64,000 nucleotides of DNA, taken from contig NZ_JAUUDS010000002.1 in the NCBI RefSeq assembly GCF_030678875.1, positions 310,001 to 374,000 on the forward strand. Direction: 5' to 3'. Both the position numbers and the translations under genes were made by a program. Every line of letters starts with the position of its first letter. Position 1 is the first letter of the stretch. This DNA is from Sphingomonas aurea. GTDB lineage: Bacteria > Pseudomonadota > Alphaproteobacteria > Sphingomonadales > Sphingomonadaceae. This document shows, in pieces, positions 37,479-45,313 of the stretch. The notes beneath the pieces were generated by a model. That model was given only the letters and a program-made list of their open reading frames with translations. It did not search any database and was not told where the DNA came from.

Positions 37479-37511
37479 TCGCGCTGGCGGGCGGCGGTCC
37501 GGCCGCTCGCG

Positions 37512-37943
37512 TCAGGGCGAGCGCAGGCTGGCGCGGAACGGATTGCGGATGAGGTGGCGCATTTTGGTCCCCGCTAGGTCGCGCGGGTCCTGCATTTCGA
37601 ACAGGGTGCGATTTGTTTCAAGGAACTCGATCTCCTCGGGCGTCCAATCTGGCGGCGCCATGGCCATGACATCCTCCGAGCGCGTGCGGATCTCGCCGTC
37701 CTTCAGATAGATGTCGAACGCCATGCCGACCACCGTGTCAAGTTTGGGCTGCTCACGAAACAGCGAATGGCAATAGGTCTGGAGCATGCTGCCGCGATAG
37801 GCGCGATATTCGTCATAGGTGCCAGCGCCTTTGTCCTGCGGCAGGATCAGGAACAGATAGCCGATGCGCTGCATCGGGAAGCGGCGCGTCACGAACGTTC
37901 GTCTAACGAACCGCGCCATGTCCTCGCTGACACAACGCTCCAT
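37512..37943 (-). CDS. C-terminal part of an amber-interrupted protein
   Basis: 143 residues in exactly the same frame as the gene at 37950-38987. Only a TAG codon (37950-37952) and two codons (Gly-Ala) separate the two parts. The sequence has IGYLFLILPQDKGAGTYDEYR, RGSMLQTYCHSLF and LDTVVGMAFDIYL, a block that looks like the C-terminal domain of a longer protein. Read through the TAG, the whole is about 491 residues. Either the gene was broken by one nonsense change, or it is made as two chains or by stop suppression. Confidence 0.6.
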   Translation of the reverse strand: MERCVSEDMARFVRRTFVTRRFPMQRIGYLFLILPQDKGAGTYDEYRAYRGSMLQTYCHSLFREQPKLDTVVGMAFDIYLKDGEIRTRSEDVMAMAPPDWTPEEIEFLETNRTLFEMQDPRDLAGTKMRHLIRNPFRASLRSP

Positions 37944-37949
37944 CGCGCC

Positions 37950-38987
37950 CTATAGTGCATGGGCGAGGCTGACGCGGTTCATTCTGGGCTCGGCGGCAAT
38001 TACGCGCAGCGCCGCTTCGGACAGCGCGACGCTAGGCTGATAGTTGAGGATCGAGATCGACGTGCCCTTGAGCACATCGTCGGCGATCAGCTCGATCACC
38101 TCATCCCACAGCAGCGACTTTTTCTTGAGCGCGGCGAGCTCGGCGTAGAGCTGTGAAGAAACATATGTCTCATATTCGCCCTCGGGGATGGCGAGCTGCA
38201 CACGCCGCGTGCGCTTGCGCATCTTCTCGGGCACGAATATTGGCCGGCCGTCCTTGAGGCCGTTCATCATATAGGCCGCCAGCAAATGTTCTTCGCCGGC
38301 GGCGAGGCTGATCTTGCCCGAGCGCAGGATCTCTGCGCGGGCCGTGAGATAGGTGGTAAGGTCGGCGACGGTGTCGAGCTCGCTCAAGACGACTTCGAGC
38401 CCGATCTGATCGAAGACATGGACGAAGGTGCCGCCGGGATTGACGTCGCCGACCATGAACGGTTGGAAATCGTCGCGCATGGTATCGACATGCGCCGCGC
38501 CGACAATCGAAGGAATGATCATCAGCGAACCACGCGGGTCCGAAAAATAGCGGCGGGCCGCTGCTTCGGCGCCGCTGACCACCGCGACCAGATGAGTGAT
38601 CCGGTCGTTCTTGGCCGGCAGCGGCACTGGGAGCTTCTGGGTGCAATGCTTGTCGGTGAACACCCGGTCAGGATGAAGGTCGAGCCAGCGTTCGGCACCA
38701 TTGAGTTGCGCCACCGCGCCCTCGATCGCCCGCCGATACCAGCGCGACCAGGCGAGTTTGATCGGCTTGTCCCCCTGCCAGCTGATCGCCTTGTCGCTGA
38801 ACAGCACAACATGTTTCCCAAACACCGCGAGTAGATCGGCGATCTCCTGCCCGCCGCCGCACGCGGTCTTGGTGCGGTCGTTGAACGTGTTGGGATACGA
38901 CCAAAGTCGCAGGAAAGCGCGGTCGGCGAGTTGCGCCAGCCGCTGCTCCGAAGGCGTCAGCCCTTCGCCCCGAATGATCGGTGTCAT
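37950..38987 (-). CDS. Nuclease-like protein, N-terminal part, ending at an amber codon
   Basis: 345 residues from ATG 38987 (a TTG precedes it). The N-terminal segment FNDRTKTACGGGQEIADLL, followed by AVFGKHVVLFSDKAISW, resembles a PD-(D/E)xK-type nuclease core: Asp, then a strand ending in Asp-Lys. This is inference from pattern. The middle and C-terminal parts are not recognised. It lies within the defence island, convergent with the AbiL-like pair. The stop is TAG and the frame continues in the next feature. Confidence 0.6.
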   Translation of the reverse strand: MTPIIRGEGLTPSEQRLAQLADRAFLRLWSYPNTFNDRTKTACGGGQEIADLLAVFGKHVVLFSDKAISWQGDKPIKLAWSRWYRRAIEGAVAQLNGAERWLDLHPDRVFTDKHCTQKLPVPLPAKNDRITHLVAVVSGAEAAARRYFSDPRGSLMIIPSIVGAAHVDTMRDDFQPFMVGDVNPGGTFVHVFDQIGLEVVLSELDTVADLTTYLTARAEILRSGKISLAAGEEHLLAAYMMNGLKDGRPIFVPEKMRKRTRRVQLAIPEGEYETYVSSQLYAELAALKKKSLLWDEVIELIADDVLKGTSISILNYQPSVALSEAALRVIAAEPRMNRVSLAHAL

Positions 38988-39571
38988 CAAAGCCTCGTCA
39001 CGGTCGGATGCAGTAGCAGCATTCCGCAGGGTAGCAGAATGTCACGTTTGAAGTCACTCGATAGGTTGGCGGTGTCGATCTAATCCACTTTCAGATGATC
39101 AAGAGGCGATCAGCTATGACCGATATTGGGGCGCATTGCTGTTTGGCGGCTTCGCGCTAGACGAACGGCAGGTTCTGGCAGGAGCCGCCGGCCGAAACGC
39201 GATCGGCGAACGACGCATTCTGGTCGGGAGCTGCCGCTTTTCACTTCATTACCGGCGACCAAGTGCAGACGTTGGCAGCCCCATTTTCACAGGCGCAGTT
39301 TCTGCCGTTCGCTCATCTCACGTTGGCGCTGCTTCCTGGTGTCACAACCGCTCGGTTTTTACACCAAGGTCTGGCGTCGTGGATCGCGGCTAGTATTTTC
39401 AGCATCAGAACATCGTCGAGCTGGTGCAGGCCGCACGCGATCTGCACGACGCTCCCAGCTAAGGGAAGCGTTATTTGGGGGCGGGCTAGAGGATATTCGG
39501 GATCGTACGTTAAGCGCGGCCGTCCCAATTGCGATCTAATTTCAGCATGATGCGCTTTGACGCCGATCCCA
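38988..39571. other. Intergenic region, no supported gene
   Basis: 584 bp between the nuclease-like gene and the end of the conjugation operon. It holds repeat copy 8 (39257-39320) and a second, weaker copy-like stretch before it (CTGCCGCTTTTCACTTCATT near 39230). No coding frame is convincing. Confidence 0.45.
39257..39320 (+). repeat. Dispersed intergenic repeat, copy 8
   Basis: GACCAAGTGCAGACGTTGG to TTCTGCCGTTCGCTCATCTC, with both boxes and the spacing of the family. Confidence 0.5.
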
Positions 39572-40261
39572 TCAGGATACGACCTTATCATACGTCCTGA
39601 ATACTTCTCGCGTGTACGCGGCATAGAACTTGATGAAGCGAAGGAACAAGCCGATCGCCAAGACTGCTGCACCGATCATCAACGTGACGGTCATGCGATC
39701 ATGTGTCTGCCACGACGCATAAGCCAGCATGGCGGTCGCTATGATCGCGGCCATCGAGACATTGCGGCACATGCCATATTGGTTAATGAAGTTATCGAGG
39801 CGAGTCGCAGTATCGGACACACTGCGCGCATGAGGAAAGGCTGCGACGAACGCAGCCTCGCCATCCATCGCGGTAGATGCGACGTTTAGCCCTGTCGCGA
39901 GCTTCCCCATGATCCGCGTCTGGTTGGGGACGGGAAACGGTTGATACTCCCGTGCGCCCGATAACGCCGCAAGCCAGCGTTCTCGGCGACGCGGCGGATG
40001 GATGCCAAGCACGATCTCCGAAGGCGGCCGCAATATGCGCCGGGCCACCACATGCTCCAGCAACGCTGCCGACGGCATGGCAATGATCTGCCCCACAAGG
40101 TACGCTACAACGGCCCAAAATACTCCGGACACGATCGTCCAATGCTGCTCGTGCGCGAGAGCGGACCCCATGAACACACGATCATATGCCGCAAGTGCGA
40201 CCATACCGGTCGTCAGGAATGCATAAAACTCATAGCTAGCGAGCGGAAACCAGTCCTTCAT
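39572..40261 (-). CDS. Four-helix membrane protein of the conjugation operon
   Basis: 229 residues with two N-terminal hydrophobic helices (about 12-32 and 42-62), a soluble middle part of about 100 residues, and two more helices (about 166-183 and 190-208), ending in a charged YTREVFRTYDKVVS tail. I recognise no named family. Its ATG overlaps the stop of the E2-E1-JAB gene by 4 bases, so it is co-translated with it. By position it could be a membrane effector, an anchor or the target of modification. No catalytic motif is apparent. Confidence 0.7.
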   Translation of the reverse strand: MKDWFPLASYEFYAFLTTGMVALAAYDRVFMGSALAHEQHWTIVSGVFWAVVAYLVGQIIAMPSAALLEHVVARRILRPPSEIVLGIHPPRRRERWLAALSGAREYQPFPVPNQTRIMGKLATGLNVASTAMDGEAAFVAAFPHARSVSDTATRLDNFINQYGMCRNVSMAAIIATAMLAYASWQTHDRMTVTLMIGAAVLAIGLFLRFIKFYAAYTREVFRTYDKVVS

Positions 40262-42537
40262 GGCTCTCCGCCCCCTCCAACTTCAATCGCGGGTTGCGAG
40301 TATACCCGCTCCGCAATCAGCTTAGCGTAGCCCCCTGGGATATGGATGAGAAGCAAAGCGGGGCCGAACTGGCGCATGGCAAGAATACTGCCAGCGATGG
40401 CGTCGGTCATCGAGGGACCGCTGGTCATCAGATGGTTGTGCCATGTCCCAATCACTTGCAGCGCACCGCCGGTACGCCGCGCAATGCCGAGAACCGCGGC
40501 CCTCAAACCCTGCGTGCCAAGGACGAACTCGGCAGCGCTGCGGGTGCTGTCGGGCGGGGCAGCGATCAGATCGACCACCTGGAATAGATTGCCGATCTGA
40601 GAGAAACGACCCACCAGAACCCCGCCGGTCTCGACGCCCGGGTAGAGCGCGATATCCGCTTCGATCGCTGCGTGAACACGGGGATGGATCCGGATGCCGG
40701 GCTCGTCAGGGGCCGATCGGTCAACATCGATCCACGCATCCTCGTTCGCCACCGACCAAGCCAAGCCGCCGTCGGCATCGGTTCGGCCGATACGTACCTG
40801 CCCCCTCGCCGGCAGGCCATTGCGCGCCCACCCCGTAATCGGTCGCGCCATGGATGCGGCTAGCATCGACAGATCGCTATCCGGCATCGGGAAGGTAACG
40901 GCCGAACAGCCCTGCCCGATGATCACTTCCTCCGCTCGGGCACCGAACGCGATCGCCGCATCGTTGGCGTCGAGTGCCAGCGTTCGATACGCTTCCGCAG
41001 CAAGGTCGCTGATGCTCGGGTTCGCGTCCGGTCCCTCGCACGCGACATACGCCATGCGGCCGGCGCCCAGCAGGCACGCCTCGACGATCCGCGGGCGATT
41101 GGGCCAAGGGGCGTGCGCCAACGCCTCACGCGTGACGAGGCTCGCCGTGGTATCGACCAACATCGCGCACCCCTCCTGGACGAGCTGCGCTCGCCCTTCG
41201 GCAGAGCCGATCAGCGAGACGGCATCATCCGACACGGCCGCAGCCTTCTGGTCGAGCTTATTGATCTGGTCGACGACGAGATCGGCCTTGGCGCGCAGAA
41301 AGAGCCTTTCCGCGATGCCGATCGGCATTGCGGTGTGACGCGCGTAGTTATGGGCGCTCATGTGGCCACGATCGACGACGATCGACGGTGCCCGACCGGC
41401 GCGGGCCGCGTGGAGCGCTATCTTCGACCCGACGCTACCAGCGCCAAGCATGGTCCAAGGCAACGTCGCCGCACTGGAACCGTCACCGGACGTCCTTCGC
41501 AGCAATCCCGCGTTGATAGTCTCCCGTTGCGCAGCCAGCCGTACCGGCGTCGTGGTATCGAGGAAGTCCTGCCCCGGCGCCACCTCGATCAGATACGGGC
41601 AAATCTCGATCGTGCTGTCCGACCCCACCAACGGATAGGGTCGACGGGGGAGCAACAGTATCGCGAGCGGGATGGCCTGCGGTGGGGGATTGGCGATCAG
41701 ACCATCCCGAACGGCAACCAACCCAGCCACCAGATCATCCCGGCAGCCATAAAGGTTCGCGCGGTCGAAGAGATCGCCAACGGTGGCAACCGTCTCAGGC
41801 AGGTAGAAGTCGGCAACGATTGGCCCCTGTGGTCCCGAGCCGGGCCAAGCCAGCAACGTCAGACCGCTACCGATATCGTCGTCGCGCGTCAGGATCGGGC
41901 CGATCAGCGCAGGCGGCAAGATACAGCTCGAGCCGAGCAGCAGCTTGAACATGTCGGATTTGGGGTAGTGGATGTAGGTCGTCGTGAAGAGCGCCGTACC
42001 GCTGGCCAGGGTGACGTGGCTTCGTACCCGATCAGCATCACACGCGATGATGTCGGAGATCGTGTCGCGCCGCACCGGCTCCCAGCCGTGCGCAGGATCG
42101 TTGAGATCGAGTTCCGCGGCCCGATCCAGCCACTCGACGAGCTGCTCTACCAAGCCAACAAACCCGCGCGCCTGAACAACCTCACGGGGGCTGCCTAGGA
42201 CCAGACACGGCTCGACCAACGAGCCAGCCTTGCCGGGCTGGATATGCGGGTGGATGCGCGGGAAGTCGTCACGTAGCCTGATCCACGGCGACACCAACGG
42301 AAAACGATCATGCAGTGCGATCGTGACCGCTTCATCCATCTGGACGCCGAATGGGCTGTGCCCCGCCGCGCGCCAGGCCGCCGGTAGTTCGGTGTGAATG
42401 ACGACCCGACAAAACGTCCAATCCCCCATCCTGCCGGTCACAGAGACGCTGCGGACCGACGGGTGCGCTTCAGCCTGTCGAAGCGCCCGTGCGACGGCGA
42501 TCGGCAGCTCGGGCGGTACTGCGGAGTCCTCGCTCAC
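40258..42537 (-). CDS. E2-E1-JAB triple fusion, ubiquitin-like conjugation enzyme
   Basis: 759 residues, GTG start overlapping the upstream stop. Three modules lie in one chain. Residues 1-160 are a prokaryotic E2-like domain: LRDDFPRIHPHIQPG, candidate catalytic Cys111 in EPCLVLG, and the conserved LNDPAHGWEPVRRDT. Residues about 335-575 are a ThiF/E1 adenylating domain: LGAGSVGSK (365-372), VVDRGHMSAHNYARH, and a candidate E1 Cys544 in GQGCSAVTF. Residues 615-745 are a JAB/Mov34 isopeptidase: Glu636 in ETGG, then His700 and His702 of TWHNHLM, Ser709 and Asp712. Such enzymes activate, transfer and remove small modifiers. Residues 160-335 are unassigned. Operon with an MBL hydrolase and a membrane protein. 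Confidence 0.88.
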   Translation of the reverse strand: MSEDSAVPPELPIAVARALRQAEAHPSVRSVSVTGRMGDWTFCRVVIHTELPAAWRAAGHSPFGVQMDEAVTIALHDRFPLVSPWIRLRDDFPRIHPHIQPGKAGSLVEPCLVLGSPREVVQARGFVGLVEQLVEWLDRAAELDLNDPAHGWEPVRRDTISDIIACDADRVRSHVTLASGTALFTTTYIHYPKSDMFKLLLGSSCILPPALIGPILTRDDDIGSGLTLLAWPGSGPQGPIVADFYLPETVATVGDLFDRANLYGCRDDLVAGLVAVRDGLIANPPPQAIPLAILLLPRRPYPLVGSDSTIEICPYLIEVAPGQDFLDTTTPVRLAAQRETINAGLLRRTSGDGSSAATLPWTMLGAGSVGSKIALHAARAGRAPSIVVDRGHMSAHNYARHTAMPIGIAERLFLRAKADLVVDQINKLDQKAAAVSDDAVSLIGSAEGRAQLVQEGCAMLVDTTASLVTREALAHAPWPNRPRIVEACLLGAGRMAYVACEGPDANPSISDLAAEAYRTLALDANDAAIAFGARAEEVIIGQGCSAVTFPMPDSDLSMLAASMARPITGWARNGLPARGQVRIGRTDADGGLAWSVANEDAWIDVDRSAPDEPGIRIHPRVHAAIEADIALYPGVETGGVLVGRFSQIGNLFQVVDLIAAPPDSTRSAAEFVLGTQGLRAAVLGIARRTGGALQVIGTWHNHLMTSGPSMTDAIAGSILAMRQFGPALLLIHIPGGYAKLIAERVYSQPAIEVGGGGEP

Positions 42538-43676
42538 CCGTGCGCCAGTGCCTCGCTGCCGACACCCGTCGCCGCTGCCGTGGTGGCAGCCAGCGCCACG
42601 CGCTTCAGCTTCGGACCGTTCCGGCCGATCTCGAACATAACCGGATCGTCGCCTTCCATCTCACCGACGCATTTGAACTCGCCGCTGAAACCGCCGGCCA
42701 TGTCCTCATATTCGCGCTTTGCGCGGATGCACGGCGGGTCCTTGTCATCGTCGCTGATCGGGCAGGAGCTGGCGACGATCATCGCACCGGGGCGGCCTTG
42801 CGCGAGCGCGCTCCGTGCATCTGGCGAAACCACGGCGTCTTCGCCCTTTTCCGACCAACTATCGCACGACAGGCTATGCCAAGAGCAATGATGCGGAGCA
42901 ACCAGAAGATCATACGCTAGATTGACTGGTTCGTCCTGCCAGCGATTCCACAGCTTCTCCCAGATCACAACTTCGGCGTCGCCTCCGAATAGAAGATAGG
43001 CGGCATCTTCTTTGCCGGCGGCTCCGATCCGCATCTGAATAATGACGCTCGAGTTGTTCTTGGTAAGAATATTGGCTTCGTCTTCGGTTTCGGCGAGCCG
43101 CGGTGCCAGCAGCAGCGCATCGAAGAGTTCATCCTCAATGCCGTCCACATTCGCGAACCGCTCACCGGCACGGACAAGGATGCCCTCCAGATCATCGGTC
43201 TTGGCATCGACGTCCTCGCCCAACACGAGGATGCGATCCCCATCGCCGAGCGTCTTGTTCTTGCGGAACAACGCGACACGCCGGCGCGCTTCATCCTTCC
43301 ACGCCTCGGCGTCGGCCGACAGCAGATCGTCTTTGCGGCGACGGCGGAAGACCAGCGGCGACGACCACATCGTGCGGATCACGATCTTGTCGTCCGCTGC
43401 CTTGTGCGACGAGAGCGGTCCGAGATGGAAGTGGTTCTGCAATCCGCGTACATGATCGGCGTCGGGATGCGTCAGCAAGAACGCATCGACGAACAGCCGA
43501 TCATCGTCATCCCGATCAAGGATTTCGCGCAACTGTGCGGCCACATCTGGGGTGTCGTCATTCGAATTATCAGCCGCGCTGCGGATGTTGATGTCGATAA
43601 GGATACGTCGACCGTTCTCGAGTTCGACCAAAGCCATGTCGCCGTTGCCCACCTTGAAGTGGTAGGTCTTCGCCAT
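42534..43676 (-). CDS. MBL-fold hydrolase (ComEC-like) of the conjugation operon
   Basis: 380 residues from ATG 43676 with GGAAGGGAAGGAT just upstream. The metal motif is LLTHPDADHVRG (His70, Asp72, Asp74, His75), the Asp-substituted form of HxHxDH found in ComEC-type hydrolases; YLLFGGDAEVVIWEKL and LLVAPHHCSWHS supply the other ligands. No membrane helices, so it is cytosolic, unlike ComEC. Its stop overlaps the E2-E1-JAB start (GTGA). MBL proteins encoded beside E1/E2/JAB genes are described in comparative genomics of prokaryotic ubiquitin-like systems; their role is unknown and could be nuclease or hydrolase. Confidence 0.82.
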   Translation of the reverse strand: MAKTYHFKVGNGDMALVELENGRRILIDINIRSAADNSNDDTPDVAAQLREILDRDDDDRLFVDAFLLTHPDADHVRGLQNHFHLGPLSSHKAADDKIVIRTMWSSPLVFRRRRKDDLLSADAEAWKDEARRRVALFRKNKTLGDGDRILVLGEDVDAKTDDLEGILVRAGERFANVDGIEDELFDALLLAPRLAETEDEANILTKNNSSVIIQMRIGAAGKEDAAYLLFGGDAEVVIWEKLWNRWQDEPVNLAYDLLVAPHHCSWHSLSCDSWSEKGEDAVVSPDARSALAQGRPGAMIVASSCPISDDDKDPPCIRAKREYEDMAGGFSGEFKCVGEMEGDDPVMFEIGRNGPKLKRVALAATTAAATGVGSEALAHG

Positions 43677-43896
43677 ATCCTTCCCTTCCTCAACCTTGAT
43701 TTGGTAGAGACATAGGTAGAACAGCGCACCTTTCAAGGACGCAACTTTGTTGCCAGCATATGCGACCGGGTACGTCGACCCGCTCGCCCGCCCACTCCCT
43801 ATCTCTACGAAGCGAGAGGATCACACTGACGGTTTCCCGATCGTTCGCTGGGAAGCAGAAAGACTCAGGATGTAAGTGGCGTGATCGCTTTAACGG
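43677..43896. other. Gap between the peptide cassette and the MBL gene
   Basis: 220 bp without a gene. It is AT-richer than the flanks and may hold a promoter for the MBL-E2/E1/JAB-membrane operon, or be read through from the peptide genes upstream. Confidence 0.4.
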
Positions 43897-44085
43897 TCAG
43901 CCCTTTTTCTCATCCTTCGGCGGTTGAGGCTGCTTAGGCTTTGATACTAAACTGCCCACGGTAGGAAGTGCTCCAAGCCCTCCATTAGGCCCGATGTAGC
44001 CACCCTGCACCTTGCCCATACCACCGCGGATCGGGAACTTCCCCATTCCCCATCCCTCTAACGAGATGAAATCATCGTCATTCAT
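43897..44085 (-). CDS. Small Gly/Pro-rich protein ending in Lys-Lys-Gly (peptide B)
   Basis: 62 residues from ATG 44085 with GGAAGGA seven bases upstream. Not a known family. The N-terminus is acidic (MNDDDFISLEGW), the middle is rich in Gly (GGMGKVQGGYIGP), and residues 41-50 read PTVGSLVSKP, followed by a Pro/Lys tail ending DEKKG. Peptide A next to it carries PTSGSAVSKP and also ends in KKG. The protein should be unstructured and too small for a ubiquitin fold. A C-terminal Gly is what an E1-type enzyme adenylates, and the E1 gene lies 1.4 kb downstream. A modifier role is inference. Confidence 0.6.
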   Translation of the reverse strand: MNDDDFISLEGWGMGKFPIRGGMGKVQGGYIGPNGGLGALPTVGSLVSKPKQPQPPKDEKKG

Positions 44086-44118
44086 CAAAGAATCCTTCCG
44101 GGTTATCTATAGTGGCCA

Positions 44119-44292
44119 TCACCCTTTCTTGTCAGGCGCGGGCTTAGACACAGCCGATCCGCTGGTAGGTGGACTTCCGGGGCTACCTGATGCGGGCTTG
44201 TAGCCAAACGTGTCCGGGTTCTTCGAGGGCGTGTAACCCTTTTGACCCACGGTCCAGCCATCGTTGAACTGCTTGCGTTCTTTGTCACTCAT
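44119..44292 (-). CDS. Small GY-x-P protein ending in Lys-Lys-Gly (peptide A)
   Basis: 57 residues from ATG 44292, six bases after GGGAGG. It overlaps the end of the DUF6338-like gene by 8 bases, so the two are coupled. Sequence features: FNDGWTVGQKGYTP, FGYKPASGS, then residues 42-51 PTSGSAVSKP and a C-terminal PDKKG. The GY-x-P repeats and low complexity indicate a flexible peptide. The C-terminal motif is shared with peptide B. It may be a ligand of the DUF6338-like protein, a modifier for the E1/E2 enzyme, or both. Confidence 0.62.
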   Translation of the reverse strand: MSDKERKQFNDGWTVGQKGYTPSKNPDTFGYKPASGSPGSPPTSGSAVSKPAPDKKG

Positions 44293-44887
44293 CCGAGCCT
44301 CCCTTGATGAACTCAACCATACGGATGCTTCCGCCACAGATAAGGATAGAGCGAGGCGGAACAACCTCGTTCCAATTACCATCATCCCCGACCTGAAACA
44401 TTTGCGCTAGATACACATCCCGATCACCGGACGTTGACGACGCGAACGAACCATCAATCCACGCGCCTGCTATTTCCGACCCGTCGTTAAGGTGAACCAA
44501 CGCAAATGATGGTTCCCGCTTGCGGAAAGTATAATCCCAGGCAGTTGGTGTGTGGTGGACCGGCATAAGCCCCATCCGCTCCGTGAGCGCATAAAAGCGT
44601 TCTGATTGGTCGAAGAACACTAAGGCCACTCCGACAATTAGCGGAATCGCGAAATAAAGGAGAAGCTGCCAAAGCCATGAGGGCAGCGCTGGTCCTATAT
44701 CAGCATGAAACACCGGATAAGACGCAGCGCTATACGCGATTGACACAACTGCATAGCTCGTCAGTTTATCGGAAAGCGTGGGTGGCACGGTATCGCGGAA
44801 ACGTGATCGGACCCATAAGATTACTATGCCCGGTGCTAGCAATCCCGTGAGTTTCGTTATTTCTGCGGCCGTCGGAATGTCTGCCAA
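44285..44887 (-). CDS. DUF6338-like membrane protein
   Basis: 200 residues from TTG 44887 with AAGGG upstream. Three hydrophobic helices (about 12-28, 42-60, 70-92) are followed by a soluble part with MPVHHTPTAWDYTFRK, VHLNDGSEIAGAW, SFASSTSGDRDVYLAQMF and SIRMVEFIK. These match the pattern of DUF6338 proteins (pTaWDy-F, DGs-v-G-f, SfAS---RDlYl). Molecular function unknown. First gene of a cassette with peptides A and B, upstream of the E2-E1-JAB operon on the same strand. Confidence 0.65.
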   Translation of the reverse strand: MADIPTAAEITKLTGLLAPGIVILWVRSRFRDTVPPTLSDKLTSYAVVSIAYSAASYPVFHADIGPALPSWLWQLLLYFAIPLIVGVALVFFDQSERFYALTERMGLMPVHHTPTAWDYTFRKREPSFALVHLNDGSEIAGAWIDGSFASSTSGDRDVYLAQMFQVGDDGNWNEVVPPRSILICGGSIRMVEFIKGGSDE

Positions 44888-45313
44888 GCGCTACCCTTTC
44901 GGTCGAACGCTATCTGATCTGCTTGCGACTAGGAAGGGCGGCCGTCCGCCTCGATCAACGCTGCGTTAGAATCATCGTTTTTGAAAGGACGATCAAGTGT
45001 CACACCCGGACGGTTGTGATCCTGCCCGTTGACCCATGGGTTCGTGCCGGTTTCAAAGTGTCAAAGGGGCTGATTACAAGTCCGCTCACGATTCGAGGGG
45101 ACGACCCGTTCACGCCCCATGCCCTCCCGCCTGAACGAGCGTCCGCTTTGTCGTGATCGACGCCCGAAAGCGGAAAGGCCGCTCTCCACCAGCTTCAGCC
45201 AATTCCAGACCTTCTGCTTCAACAAAACGGCCAGCTCTCGCCGCATCTTCTCCTGCGAGGCAGACATGATCCAGCAGCCCCTCCGCTTGCGCAAAGGGGC
45301 TGTCCGATAGCCA
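44888..45313. other. Intergenic region, no supported gene
   Basis: 426 bp. It must contain the promoter of the peptide cassette. Near 45130-45160 a reverse-oriented sequence (CTGAACGAGCGTCCGCTTTG) resembles the end box of the dispersed repeat, but the GACCCA box is missing. Confidence 0.4.

Noticed and set aside
39126..39550. Overlapping plus-strand frames in the 39.1-39.6 kb gap
   Set aside because: They run over a dispersed repeat copy, have weak starts and show no protein family.
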